From Harmothoe impar (taxonomy: Eukaryota > Annelida > Polychaeta > Phyllodocida > Polynoidae), in NCBI GenBank assembly GCA_947462335.1, contig OX381720.1, positions 49,222,481 through 49,286,480 of the forward strand: DNA of 64,000 nucleotides. The letters are read 5' to 3'. This document shows positions 11,676 through 22,780 of the stretch, in pieces. Every line of letters begins with the position of its first letter. Position 1 is the stretch's first letter. Both the position numbers and the translations under genes were made by a program. The notes beneath the pieces were generated by a model. That model saw only the letters and a list, made by a program, of their open reading frames with translations. It was not told the origin of the DNA and did not search any database.

Positions 11676-11879
11676 GGCCAAAAAAAAGAGATTTGTTTCA
11701 GGTCACCCGACTGACCCTACTAAAACAGAGCCGACCCTACGTTTTATCATGCAATTTTGAAGAAATTTCCTGTATTTTTACCCTTTTTTGGTTAATTTTA
11801 GGGTCTTCGGAGTCTTCCGACCTACCGACCCTACATTTTCATTCCATGTTACCTGAAACAAACCTTTTTTTGGGGTGCC
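11676..11879. mobile_element. PIF/Harbinger-type MITE, copy 1 (TAA duplication)
   Basis: The ends 'ggccaaaaaaaagagatttg' and 'caaacctttttttggggtgcc' are inverted and followed inwards by 'tttcaggtcacccgac' and 'atgttacctgaaac'. TAA flanks both sides (11673-11675, 11880-11882). A 3-bp TWA duplication plus GGCC-type ends is the hallmark of Harbinger/Tourist MITEs. The same element recurs at 15084, 21362 (end), 35903, 39975, 59727 and 61731. Confidence 0.8.
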
Positions 11880-11905
11880 TAATAGATTATATGACCAACA
11901 GGTGA

Positions 11906-12603
11906 GATGATCTTATGTTAAACAATGCTATTATCAACATGTATACATATTGCCCAATGACTCCTGTTAATCAAGGAACAGAGTAGGTTCAGGTTAACTA
12001 TTTTGCAGTTCTACTCATCCAATGGCTAATCATATACTGAGGCTTAGTAGCACCACTCAACCATGACGTTACACAAAACACATTACCCATTTATCCCACT
12101 TCATGTAATTACCATAGTCGACTTATTGATCAATGGTCTACACCTAAATGGGAGGGGTATTCATTTTAAAAACAGAGGGTGGTGGTGGATTGGGGGAGTG
12201 GAGGATTGGAGGTCAAAGTAATTTGTCGCTGACTTTGCAGAAAAAGTAAGCGACATAGTAGAGGGTGGCAGCAGAAGGTTTGGACTCAGTTGGGAAGGCG
12301 GAAAAAAAGTAAGACAATCCACACTAACCCCCTCTCCCCCTGTTGTTAAAAAGGAAGACCACTCGCTAAGATGATTTATCGCCAATTCCTCCAGAGGTGA
12401 AAATAGTGTGATCACTGCTGACCCCTGGTGCAGGAAATGAAGGCCTAGCTGCCATCACCCTTAAGGCACTGTTAAAGCTGATCACGGTAGAAGTGTTTAC
12501 CATGCAGAGACTTGGTAGGGACTGGGACTGAATGCACCCACCCACCCACACCCAGTGTAAGCACTGTACCCTCACAATCCTCCCCAATCAATGCTGGACA
12601 GCA
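11906..12603. other. No gene recognised
   Basis: Minus-strand frames of 84 and 73 codons overlap each other here. Neither has a recognisable domain. Confidence 0.4.
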
Positions 12604-12828
12604 TTAACACTTTAAGGGCCGCAAAGTGCTTTAGTGCAGTGTGAGCTTTCCATGAGTGCAGTCCTGGTATTTCACCAGAGATGTATTCATGCGTCTTGCT
12701 GATCCTATTGGTTTGATACACTCCTGTAGGATCGGCATGGTGCATAAATACAGCCTAGGCGAGCATTCAAGCATCATGATGACCCAGGACATAGTACATC
12801 TAAACACCATGGAGTCCTTAAACGGTTA
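12604..12828. mobile_element. TTAA-type MITE (piggyBac-like ends), type copy
   Basis: TTAA occurs at both outer edges (12604-12607, 12825-12828). The left end continues 'cactttaagggccgcaaagt' and the right end is 'gagtccttaaacgg'. Inside lie 'gatcggcatggtgcataaat' and 'gcattcaagcatcatgatga', short palindromic 'atcatgatgcat' motifs found in every copy. TTAA target sites with ends starting CCYT are known for the piggyBac superfamily; the assignment is inferred. Confidence 0.6.
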
Positions 12829-12937
12829 AGGCCGCCAAGTAGTGTCTTTAGGAAGCCTGCTGTTGACTGTAGTGCCCCTGAGTCGCCTGATGCTTCCTCT
12901 CCTACTGCCCCCTCCTCTAGGACCAACTTAGATTTAG

Positions 12938-13368
12938 CTAACCATTTAAGGGCAGAACATTTAAGGGCTGCGTCTCATGAAATTGGGCCAATGTGAACGT
13001 CTTTAACTGGGTGCCACCTTTGACTGGGTGCCATCTTTGACCTCCTGATAGAAAACGGTTTATTTAGGGCAGGTGTAAAGTTATATATGGAGATATAACC
13101 ACCGCCTTTTTCTTTATTTCATCCCTTACATACCAAAGAAGATATTTAGTTTTCTTAAATCTTGTTTTTTATGGTGGCCAGTCAAAGATAGCACCTGGTC
13201 AAAGATGGCACCCAGTCAAAGATGGCACCAGGTCAAAGACGTTCACATTGGCCCGATCTCATGAGTCACAGCCACTACCGACTTACACATCAGTGCTGTA
13301 TTCATGCCTTCATGTCAACTAAAGAGCATGTACTATTTTAAATCATGATGCTGCCTCCGAATGGTTAA
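12938..13368. mobile_element. TTAA-type MITE carrying a nested element
   Basis: The left end is 'ctaaccatttaagggcag' and the right end 'catgatgctgcctccgaatggttaa'-like (ends TTAA at 13365-13368). It is interrupted by the 276-bp element at 12981-13256. Confidence 0.5.
12981..13256. mobile_element. MITE with 8-bp target duplication (hAT-like size)
   Basis: 'tctcatga' is present on both sides (12973-12980 and 13257-13264). The ends 'gggccaatgtgaacgtcttt' and 'aaagacgttcacattggccc' are inverted. Subterminal motifs 'tgggtgccatctttgac' and 'gtcaaagatggcaccca' are repeated in both arms. An 8-bp duplication suits hAT or P-type transposases. No frame is present. Confidence 0.75.
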
Positions 13369-13877
13369 GCAATACTGAATGTCGCACGTAAACATTGGAC
13401 TCCTCAGGCTATTTCTCCCCATCCTCTTTGTGTCGGTATTTTACCCCTTTCCCTTATCCCTTCCTTTTTTATATTTGAAATTCTTTCCCGCTGGCCGGTG
13501 CAACCACTGCTGTCTTGGCAGTAGATCAATCGCCAAGCACAGGCACCGCCGTCCTGCGTCCCCTGCATGTCCTTACCAAGAACTGCTGAGTCAGCAGTTC
13601 TCACACACACACCCTCCTCCCTCCCCACCGTGCCTCCCACCGTTAACCACCCCGCGCCATCTCGTCCCTCTCAGACGCCACTAGAAGCAGAGCAGTGCCG
13701 AGACTCCTATAGTGTACATGGCGTTATGCCGGGGAGAGCTCCTGGGGAACCGGTCTTAAATTGAGCTTTTCTAAATATCTAGGTGAACGGCTCCCAGTGC
13801 TCCCCTTTCTACACGTCCTTATTCTACTAGACCTTGGTCTTTAAACATGCTTACCCCACCCCTGCAGTGTACCCTCC
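13369..13877. other. No gene recognised
   Basis: C-rich + strand. A 101-codon + frame (13379-13684) faces a 78-codon minus frame, neither with a domain. Confidence 0.4.
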
Positions 13878-13916
13878 CTGCTGCTGCTGCTGCTACTGCT
13901 GCTGCTGCTGCTGCTA
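13878..13916 (+). repeat. (CTG)n microsatellite
   Basis: About 13 CTG/CTA triplets, directly before a 20-bp minisatellite. Confidence 0.9.
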
Positions 13917-14041
13917 TTCGCTGAGACTTGCAGCCCACGACGTTGATCCAATTACGGCTCAGACGGCAACTACCCGCTATCATCAGGGCGCTAAGTATAT
14001 CGGTCAACAGGCAGTGCACGGGGAGCTGTGTGTACCCGGCT

Positions 14042-14425
14042 CATGTAGCAGCATACAGTGCACAATAGCAGCATACAGTGCACAATAGCAGCATACAGTG
14101 CACAATAGCAGCATACAGTGCACAAAAGCAGCATACAGTACACAATAGCAGCATACAGTGCACAAAAGCAGCATACAGTGCAGGATAGCAGCATACAGTG
14201 CACAATAGCAGAATACAGTATAAATAGCAGCATACAGTGTACACTAGCAGCATACAGTGCACTGACAGCCGTAGCAGCATGCAGCACACAATGAGCACCT
14301 CTTGTGGCAGTATACATGCAACAATAGCAGCATACAGTGCACTGGAATCAGTGACATCATGCAGTGCACTGGCAGCATACAGTGCACTAGCAGCAGTATC
14401 AGCCTACAGAAGAGTAGTGCACTAT
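14042..14425. repeat. 20-bp minisatellite, ~16 copies
   Basis: The unit is 'agcagcatacagtgcacaat', regular at 14042-14230 and degenerate after that. Minus-strand frames of 108 and 85 codons are translations of it. Confidence 0.9.
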
Positions 14426-15080
14426 GGGCTATACCTGTGAGCTGTTGTCATGTGCTTGAGGTGGGTGCACATAGGTAATGTTAAACACACACAATATGGC
14501 TTCAATGCTGCTTCACTTTATCCTAGTCCTAGAGCTTCAATGCTGCTTCACTCGCCTCCACAATGCTAACGTTGATACCTATTCACTGATTTACTCTTTT
14601 TAAGTCAGGGCCATAGACAGAGGTTGGGCTGAGTTGAGGACCTAACCCTGCCGAGTTTTGTACGCAAATGACGTCGTGGGTTCAGTGCGTCTTTAATCAC
14701 GTATTTTATCTATTTCATCTCATCTCGATACTATGGTGCTGTCTCGTGGACGTAGCAACTAGTAATTGCATCGCTGGTCTATTTATAAGTAATTGCGGTT
14801 AAGACTATAAAAACAACTAACTATTGCTAGTATCAGTTCCTCAAATACATTCATAAGGTAAGCCAGCATGTAAGTTATGTGAGTGACGTCACGAGACGCC
14901 ACACTGAGACTAATGACTATTGTTCATGACGCCGTCACGCTCTTGACATTTTTCTAATGGATAATTTCTCATTGACGTCACAGTATAGTGAAGGGATGTG
15001 ACAGTGATGGAAATGGGCCATTCCACTATATCAGTATATAGATATCAAACAGTGCTGACGGAGGGATATTCCTATGCCAT
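14426..15080. other. Non-coding stretch with two CRE palindromes
   Basis: TGACGTCA occurs at 14884-14891 and 14973-14980. 'gcttcaatgctgcttcactt' is partly duplicated near 14500 and 14530. No frame is supported. The paired CREs could mark a promoter or be chance. Confidence 0.3.
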
Positions 15081-15083
15081 TTA

Positions 15084-15320
15084 GGCCCAAAAAAAGGTTT
15101 GTTTCAGGTCACCCGACCGACCCTATCAAAACCGGGCCGACCCTACGTTTCTAATGCAATTTTGAAGAAATTTCCATATTTTGCCCTATTTTGGTCAATT
15201 TTAGGGTCTTCGGGGAGGTGGGCTGCTACTTTCATGTTAAAAAAAAAAAAAAAAAAATAAATCCGACCTACCGACCCTACATTTTCTTTCCATGTTACCT
15301 GAAACAAACCTTTTTTGGCC
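15084..15320. mobile_element. PIF/Harbinger-type MITE, copy 2 (TTA duplication)
   Basis: It starts 'ggcccaaaaaaaggtttgtt' and ends 'gaaacaaaccttttttggcc'. TTA flanks both sides (15081-15083, 15321-15323). Internal 'ccgaccctacgtttctaatg' matches the family. Confidence 0.85.
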
Positions 15321-15334
15321 TTAGCGTTTCTCCA

Positions 15335-15515
15335 TTAAGGACCTATATGATGCCTCAAGGCTACAGGTATGTTCATTCGTTATCATGATACATGCACAGT
15401 CCTGGTGCATCATGCCAACCCTCTCCGAGTGATCAACCTCATAGTGTCATCATGATGCATGAATGCAGCACTGTAGTTGGTGCTGCAGTGCATCAATGCA
15501 TCATGGTAACAATAG
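15335..15515. mobile_element. TTAA-type MITE, degraded
   Basis: It contains 'tcattcgttatcatgataca', 'cctggtgcatcatgccaacc' and 'catcatgatgcatgaatgca', the repeated internal motifs of the family. Its ends are diverged. Confidence 0.45.
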
Positions 15516-15944
15516 AACAGAGCATAACACAAACATTATATACTACCCTTGTAGGCCCTATAGGGCCATTTCTTCATATACAGATCTAATGACGATATCT
15601 ACTTTTATATGTATGTGAATGCACTGCATATACTATACTTCTTTGTTTGGACCAGAGGGCTTTGGTAACATGGGAAAATGCTGACACAGTAAGAGAGCCA
15701 TTAGATGTATCTGTCAAAATGAGAACAATGGGCCAGTTCATTTCTGTACGTTTTAAAAGATCTTCCCAGTCCTTTTATTCTAGTTTTTCTAAGAATAGTC
15801 TATGTATACGAGCGTCACCATTTCCCACACAACCTACGGCACTAGTCAGTCATTACATCTGTCATAATATAACACTTGATATACAGGTCTAGCACCTTAA
15901 AACACCTTACACCCACGAGAACAACCCGTATACGTACTATAGAG

Positions 15945-16792
15945 ACACTGTAAAAAATAGATGTACTTTTAACAGATTCACTCTGTAAAATTTAACGCTG
16001 ATTCACCGTTATTTGGAATACAATGAAGCATCGTAAATATCAGCCATTTTACAGTGGATCCTTGTTAAATGCTCACCTGGTTTGGATTACAATGATTCAA
16101 CGTTAATTCAGCCTCTAATGTCAAATCCCAGAGGGAGCCACATATGGTGGATCTTGCCATAGATAGGTGGCCTGGTTTGTAAGAAGATTTTTTTGGAGAG
16201 TGTGAGCCCTTGAAGTGGGGTAGACATGTTGAACTAAAGGTAATTTTCAATTAATCTATATGCTTGACAATTTAACAATTCAATCTTGTGATAGGTTTGA
16301 CAAAATACCATGATCACTTGATAATATCCAGAAGAAAGTAGCTGTCTGGATCTATACACCTATTTTGTGGTAACATACTATGCATATATATCCTCACCTC
16401 TGGAAACTCCGCCTTGTATCAATCCTATAGAGTAAAACCTCTTGTATGCAAGTCAGAACGCCAGTGTGGCATATAGGATAAGGACAAAGTCAAAGTATGG
16501 CTTATCCGTAAGTTTTTAGATGTATACTACAGTAACTAAAGTCACCATAATTAGACTCCCTGTGAGGCTTGTCGAATATTCTCTGTATATTTGAATACTC
16601 TGAATCTATAAATGGTGATTCTACATAAAATTAATGGTGATTCAACGTAAAATTAACTGTGATTCTACGTAAAATGAACAGTGATTCTGCGTAAAATTAA
16701 CGGTGACTGTCACCGTTAAAAAAACGGTGAAAGTTATGTCCCAAAAGTTGCCGGTGATTCAACGTCATTTTGACGACATTTTTTTTACAGTG
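15945..16792. mobile_element. Element(s) with CACTGTAAAA ends
   Basis: 'cactgtaaaaaatag' at 15945 and 'ttttttacagtg' ending at 16792 are inverted. An extra 'ttttacagtg' near 16053 could close a smaller 109-bp element. Near the right end, 'cgtaaaattaacggtgattc'-like units of ~25 bp are repeated about six times, and 'ggtgactgtcacc' is a palindrome. Whether this is one or two elements is unclear. Confidence 0.45.
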
Positions 16793-16885
16793 GATTTTTT
16801 TGCATGTTCGGGAATCATTGTATCCCACACTCTACCACCACCTACCAACGATGCCAATTGTCGCCACTTCGTATCAGAATTATGC

Positions 16886-17109
16886 TTAATCCTTTAAGGC
16901 CGGCACAAAACCAGTGCATTACCACGATGCTTATTGTCACCATGATACATCATAACATGGGTGCAGCCCAGGCGAGTAACTCGCCGCTGCTGCATGCATG
17001 CATCATGCCGACCCTATGTAGGTCATACACCAATGCAGCTACTCGCTGTGTTGGTGTATCATGCCGTCAAATGCTGTTTTGAGTCATCATGCAGCCCATA
17101 AAGGGTTAA
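16886..17109. mobile_element. TTAA-type MITE
   Basis: TTAA at 16886-16889 and 17106-17109. The ends are 'tcctttaaggccggcac' and 'gcccataaaggg'. Internal 'ggcgagtaactcgcc', 'gcatgcatgcatcatgccga' and 'ggtgtatcatgccg' are shared with other copies. Confidence 0.65.
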
Positions 17110-17550
17110 AATGGCATTCTGCTCGATCCCCCTCGCCATAAGACCATGTGAGAGCCCCTTAGAGGGCCGCCCACGTGAGGGGGCCGACAACATTAGCGTC
17201 AACAGAATGATAAAACTTTAATGCACGCACAAACACACATTATATGTATTGTTTTAGACACAATGCGCCATATCTCACACGGGTGATATATTGACACAGA
17301 CGCCTTATGATTATTGATAGCACCGAACATTGTATGTGGGCGTGCAGTTATAAACAAGAATACCAGCTATCGGCGAGAAAGGTTATATGTATTTTATTCA
17401 ATTTGAATTATATTTTCTGTATAATATGCATAATGCTAATGGACAATATGTCTGAAATAGATCCCATCTGTATAGGGGCTGCCATAATTAACAGAGACAT
17501 GGTGGTAAGATAGGGATCACCATGTTACTGGAAGACTTCGTTTTTAATCA

Positions 17551-17738
17551 TACCACAGCAGGCACGGAGAACAAAGCATTTCACACCTCTTGTATACTGC
17601 ATATAGCTAGTGGTATAAATAAGTTATAGGCATTGTACCAAGCTGTAGGGGTATTCAGTGAAGGGAGCCTATAACAGTACGTGTATAAGGCTCCCTACAC
17701 TGTATTTCGCATACAGCTTGGTCCTCGTACTATAACTG
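17551..17738. mobile_element. Hairpin element, 'accaagctgta' family, copy 1
   Basis: It shares 'agaacaaagcatttcacacc', 'tcttgtatactgcatatagc' and 'tagtggtataaataagttat' with 56548-56765 and 61101-61260. The arm 'gtaccaagctgtaggggtat' is matched inverted by 'tttcgcatacagcttggt'. The upstream half may be a separate flanking unit that always travels with it. Confidence 0.65.
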
Positions 17739-18383
17739 ATACGTAATGAGTGGCACACTGCTCCTATATCGACATGATTGGCAAAATACTTGTATAAAAT
17801 ATGCAGTATTTGTTGCTAATGTCCATGTGTACATACTAGAAATAATCAACTTATTTCAGCTAACTAACATTAAATCACAGTGGTGGGGCAGAACAATAGA
17901 GTTTGCACCGTGGTTATACTGTATTTAAACTACAGTGAAGTCTTAGAACGATTGAACACAAATGACTCAGGGTAAGGGTGATAACGTGATTGAATTGATT
18001 GACTGAAAGACTTAATCGTTAAAATTATTTCAGGAACAATGAATTATTTGTCAATTCCGAGAGCAGAAACGTACTGCTGGGTCAAAACTACCCTCATATC
18101 ATGTGTCACACTAGTATGCTATCACATTTCAGCTTCAGCTGAGCCCCCCCCCCAAGGCAGAATGAGTTTAATCCTAAATTAACAGCCTTATATGTCATAT
18201 GTAATAAAGTTTTACTGTATCTGTCCACACATTAAAGCAATTCAAGATAATTCAAGATACTTGAAGAGAAATATCTAAAAAACATCTTACAAAAAACGTC
18301 TCACCTAGTATTACAAGATACCTGCCATTGATTTAACACTGGAGTTGTGTGGACTGTAATGTAGACGAAAATGGATTCCTGTA
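17739..18383. other. No gene recognised
   Basis: AT-rich sequence with no supported frame or repeat. Confidence 0.4.
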
Positions 18384-19301
18384 CTTAAGGTGGGTCGCTA
18401 CCCTTTGATCAAAGTTAACAGAATGTCTCTATTTTTTTTTCTAAAGACAGTCTGAATCATATAGAAACAGAAAATGAAAAGAAAAATGGGGGGTCCCGAC
18501 CTACTTTTTTAAATACAGAATTTTGACAAATTAAAGTATGTAAATTTTTCTCTAAAAATGAGAAAAAAGTGTGAAAACTTCAATAATTTTTTTTTAATTT
18601 CAACCAGTATACACAGAAATGTAAAACTTCACATATGAAATGGCCATATGTTCCACTTTACTGCAATATTAATTTTACAGTTGTATGCCATGGAATTCTG
18701 GGTAAAAATATGATGTTTTGGGGAAGAAAATGAATAAATTGCCATAATTTTGTAGCGTTATTGGCTAAAAATGTTTTTCAAAATTAACAGAATTGTTTTT
18801 TAACTTTCTCAGAAAATAGTTCAGATCATTTGCTAACATATGAAAGTGATTTTGATAGGGGATCCCGGGCATATTTTCAGGTTTTTTGGCCTTTGAAGTT
18901 AAAAAATATAGCAAAATCGGTCTAAATCTTACATTTAAAGCTAAAAATAAAGTGTAAAATGGCTAGAATCAGGGTAGAAAAGGGCTACAATTGATACCCT
19001 TGGTTTTTCTAAGTAGCTTAATGAGATCTATATCATTCTAGAAAATGATTTATTGGTAAATATTTTCAATATTCTAACTTTTGATAAAAATAGCAAAAAT
19101 CATTAGCTTTAAATATATCAACTATGCAAAGTCCAATAAAACGCTCAATTTTGCTCGAAATCTCCCAATTTTTTAACATGGTTTAATCAGCATATGTATG
19201 TATCAGGTACAGTGATATTAGCTCATTCTGATACATTTAAGCTATATGCGCAGATACCTGCGCAGTGTGTCCATATTCAAGAGGTAGCGACCCACCTTAA
19301 G
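18384..19301. mobile_element. Non-autonomous DNA transposon, 918 bp, 19-bp perfect TIR
   Basis: The left end 'cttaaggtgggtcgctacc' is exactly inverted at the right end, 'ggtagcgacccaccttaag'. The interior is AT-rich and has no transposase frame. TTAA lies at both ends, so the element could begin 'ggtggg' after a TTAA target, or the TTAA may be part of the TIR. The superfamily is not determined. Confidence 0.8.
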
Positions 19302-19512
19302 AGTTTAATTTCTCAATTGCACTTTTTTGTGTTATTTGTTTACCTTTTTTTTCAAGTTTTCACATGGTTACAGCAGGATTTCGGTAATGTTTGTTATTGA
19401 TATATGTAGATGAGTGTTCAATCTGTCTATTGTTAAGTTTTTGGATTGATTTAAGTAGTATTTCATGTTATAAATGACATGTGAAATTGAACTTTCACTA
19501 TCTTGATGCAAC

Positions 19513-19670
19513 CCTCATGAGGCGTCGCATAATACTTAGGGTGGTAACCCTGAGTCAATTAACCACAGCTTGTTGGTAGGGCGACTTGGGCTTCACCCTC
19601 ATCTGGCCCTACCAGCAAGCTGTGGTTAATTCTACATACCCTTTCATAACCATAGTTTATCTATTACATA
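19513..19670. mobile_element. Hairpin MITE, 'tagactatggttatga' family, copy 3
   Basis: 'ttaaccacagcttgttggta' is inverted as 'taccagcaagctgtggttaa', and the right end is 'ccctttcataaccatagttt'. The left outer arm is diverged. Confidence 0.65.
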
Positions 19671-20034
19671 CTACATGGAGGATACTCAGGAGAGGCAATG
19701 TTTCCCTGCTGTACACATCACGTAACAACACAATAGACACTGCACCCCAGCAGCTCACATGAGTGTTTGGGAAAGCTGCCCACAAGGTCCCGGATTACTA
19801 ATATCAATATTAGTTACTGTACACTTGACATTTCCCCGGCGCACTATAAATAACCCAATACTTCCCCTCTGGGTAATTACAGCAACAATATTTATACAAA
19901 CCCCAGAAGGACTTCCCTCCCTGACTTACCTACGGCTTTACCAATATATGAGTTGAGGGAAAGCTAAACACAGAATGTGGTGATGTGTTTCTGGTCAAAG
20001 GCCTTGAGGAATATAGGGATGACCATATTTTCCA

Positions 20035-20310
20035 TGCAAGCAGCAAAATAGGACTAAAGATTCTCTAGCAGCAAAATAGGGCCGACTGAAGATTCTCTAG
20101 CAGCTAAATATGGCTGACTGTAGATTATCCAGCAGCAAAATAGGACTAAAAGATTCTCTAGCAGCAAAATATGGCCGACTGCAGATTCTCTAGCAGCTAA
20201 ATATGGCTGACTGTAGATTATCCAGCAGCAAAATAGGACTAAAGATTCTCTAGCAGCAAAATAGGACTGACAGTAGATTCCCTAGGAATAAAATAGGGCT
20301 GACTGCAGAT
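20035..20310. repeat. ~30-bp minisatellite, ~9 copies
   Basis: The unit is 'gattctctagcagcaaaata' plus 'ggactaaa' or 'tggctgactgta'. Two unit types alternate irregularly. Confidence 0.85.
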
Positions 20311-20799
20311 ACATCAGGACGACCGAACATTTTTTTGGTAATATCGGTGAGTTTCAGAGATTGTTAGCATTTTTAGTGAGAGCGAAGGCCTGTAATACCA
20401 TGAATATATTGGTATGCCTCCCTCCCCCCAATTCCCCTGTACACATCTTACCTGTAATTCCTGACGGTGTTATATAAAGCCCGTCTTTCTTTGTGTGAAC
20501 TGGGAGTGAGCTACCAATCCACCTTAAGATCCCTAGGCCAAAAATAAACAAATCGTTAAAACGGGTCACATGGTCTGAATAGCTAGGGCAGGTATAGGTC
20601 AGATTTCTTTTTGATTTAGAAAAGCGGCCTCGAAAGTACCTAGAAATTGACTCGTGAGCTTAGGGACAGAGCTGCAGCATTGAACCATGAATCATAAACA
20701 TACTTAAAATATGTTGCAAAATTGGATAAAAAACGTCTGGGTTCAGTCCTGTTTATTACTAGGTACAATGCACCTCTTTTTGTGGCCCTATCTATCTTT

Positions 20800-22010
20800 A
20801 CCAGCGTTCTCCGCAGACTCAAAAAGCACACCGTAAATTCTCACGTAGAAACCGAGTCTGACTCCAGGTGCGGCTTATAGGATTCTCCGAAAGTGGGGTA
20901 GCGGCTTATACAAGGGTTTTCCTGGTAAAGTACAGTACTTTTGTAAACAATTTTGGTTTATAACAGGGTTAGGCTTATTTATGCTATGAATTATGGTATT
21001 CAAATTGTTGGATACATTTTTCTTTAGGATAGAAAGTGCTAAAATGGGAATAACTTCGGTTCTAATTGATGGATTTTCAAAATTCAAAAAGCTATGGATA
21101 GCTAAAATGACACCGGCGGCCATTCTGGAGTAATCCGACACCGGCGGCAGTAAAATTAAAGAAAAAAATAGCCCCTCTACGATACCCTTAAATTGAACAA
21201 AAACTTGTAAAAATTGGAAGATTTTTTTTAAAATTAAATCTAAAATTGACCCCAAAAAAGTGTAAAAATATAAAGATTTCTTCAAAATTGCATAAGAAAA
21301 GTAGGGTCGGCCCTGTTTTGATAAGATCGGTCGGGTGACCTGAAACAAACCTTTTTTTGGCCTAATAGTGAGCTTGGTGTCATATCAGCTACCTATAATG
21401 TAAACAGTAGGCTTCAAACCATGAGGACCAACAGTTGTCTTATCTCCCCACGCCTCAGATAAGCTCTCCTGTACCTCTTGATCCCCTTGTGATCGACTCT
21501 TATCAGATATCTGTAGAATATGATTCGGTCTCGACCGGGTACACTCGTCACTGCTACTACCTCCTGACATACTGCCAAGAGGCAAGACACTAACATGTTA
21601 ACTAGTGTTAACATGACAGATCTAGTTGGGCTGACAGACACATCTATTTAGGATTTTCATCACACTGCAACGACCCCGGCGGGCCGCCGGCGTCCTTTTC
21701 ATTACCGCCGGCGTCATATTAACCCAGAATCGCCGCCGGTGTCATTTTAGCTTCTATAGGTTTTTGAATTTTGAAAATCCATCAATTAGATCAGAAGTTA
21801 TTCCAATTTTAGGGGTTTTTATCCAAATAAAAAGACTTATGCATCCATTCGGATGTGGGGGCCATTAATTACTAGCAACAACCCTTCTATAAGCCTCATG
21901 CCCAGCTTAGGAGAATCCTATAAACCGCACCTGGGGTCTGACTCTCTTATAAGCCGCTATTTCTACGCGAGAATTTACGGCGTGAATTTTTAGTCTGCGG
22001 AGAACCCTGC
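20800..22010. mobile_element. Large foldback element with ~370-bp arms
   Basis: The outer arm 'gttctccgcagact' (from about 20805) is inverted at about 21991-22004. The match continues through 'ccgtaaattctc', 'ccaggtgcgg', 'ttataggattctcc' and 'gcggcttata'. The inner arms share 'tctaattgatggattttcaa' and 'taaaatgacaccggcggc', inverted at about 21730-21800. The loop holds a Harbinger-type MITE and about 300 bp of other sequence. The minus-strand 157-codon frame at 20875-21348 is only repeat sequence. Confidence 0.7.
21170..21362 (-). mobile_element. PIF/Harbinger-type MITE, copy 3, truncated
   Basis: The right end 'gacctgaaacaaac' to 'tttttttggcc' is followed by TAA (21363-21365). Internal 'gggtcggccctgttttgata' runs opposite to copies 1 and 2. 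The other end is missing at the junction near 21170 inside the foldback element. Confidence 0.65.
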
Positions 22011-22429
22011 AGTGACTGACACATCTATATTTGAATGATGTGTCCACACGTTTACACAGGGAGAGGAGGGCAGTCGGAGTCATGCCACATGCAGCCACAA
22101 GGCAGCTTCGTGAATGGCCGGTCAGAAATATGCTACTAGATACCTGGGGAAATAATCTGAAACAATTCTTTCAGTATCACTACTCATCTCCAGGATACAG
22201 TTCAACACACATGTATGATAAAAATTCATTTCATGTTAAATTCTTACTTTCCTTATTACCAAGTCCACATCACCCTTGACTACAACAGTCTATAAATATT
22301 GCAGTCGGCCAATCACTACACGTGTTCTGCATTGCCTTGTGTTTACTATTATATATGTGGGCGAGCAGCCAGATCGGAGCTATTTGGCCGAGACAGGCTG
22401 CTGGGTTGTAGAAACATGTGGGACCTGTC

Positions 22430-22780
22430 CACCCACAGGCTTCAACTGAGTAGCATTCTCATACTTACAGTAGATGACGGTATATAGCACAAGGTGTGAC
22501 AGAGCTAGACCACCACCATCTTTCAATGCTAGATGGCCCTCTGTACCATAAGTTTGGCCATAGACATGTGGCTTCATCTGATGTATTAAGACGATGGTGG
22601 ACTAAGCAGTTTGTATACTGCTAACCAGACAGCGCTACTGTCTATGTCAAAATACATGGTACAGTAGGGCCATCTAGAGTTGAAAGATGATGGTGGTCTA
22701 GCTCTGTCATACCTTGTGCTATATACCGTCATCTACTCCTAGTATAAGCATGCCACTCAGTTTAAGCCTGTGGTGCACCC
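22430..22780. mobile_element. Foldback element with ~110-bp arms
   Basis: 'gtagatgacggtatatagca' and 'cagagctagaccaccaccat' in the left arm are matched inverted in the right arm (22665-22775), with 'ccacaggctt' and 'aagcctgtgg' at the ends. The loop is about 110 bp. It could form a long hairpin RNA. Confidence 0.75.

Noticed and set aside
20875..21348. 157-codon minus-strand frame
   Set aside because: It lies wholly within a foldback element and a Harbinger-type MITE, and its composition is that of AT-rich repeat DNA.
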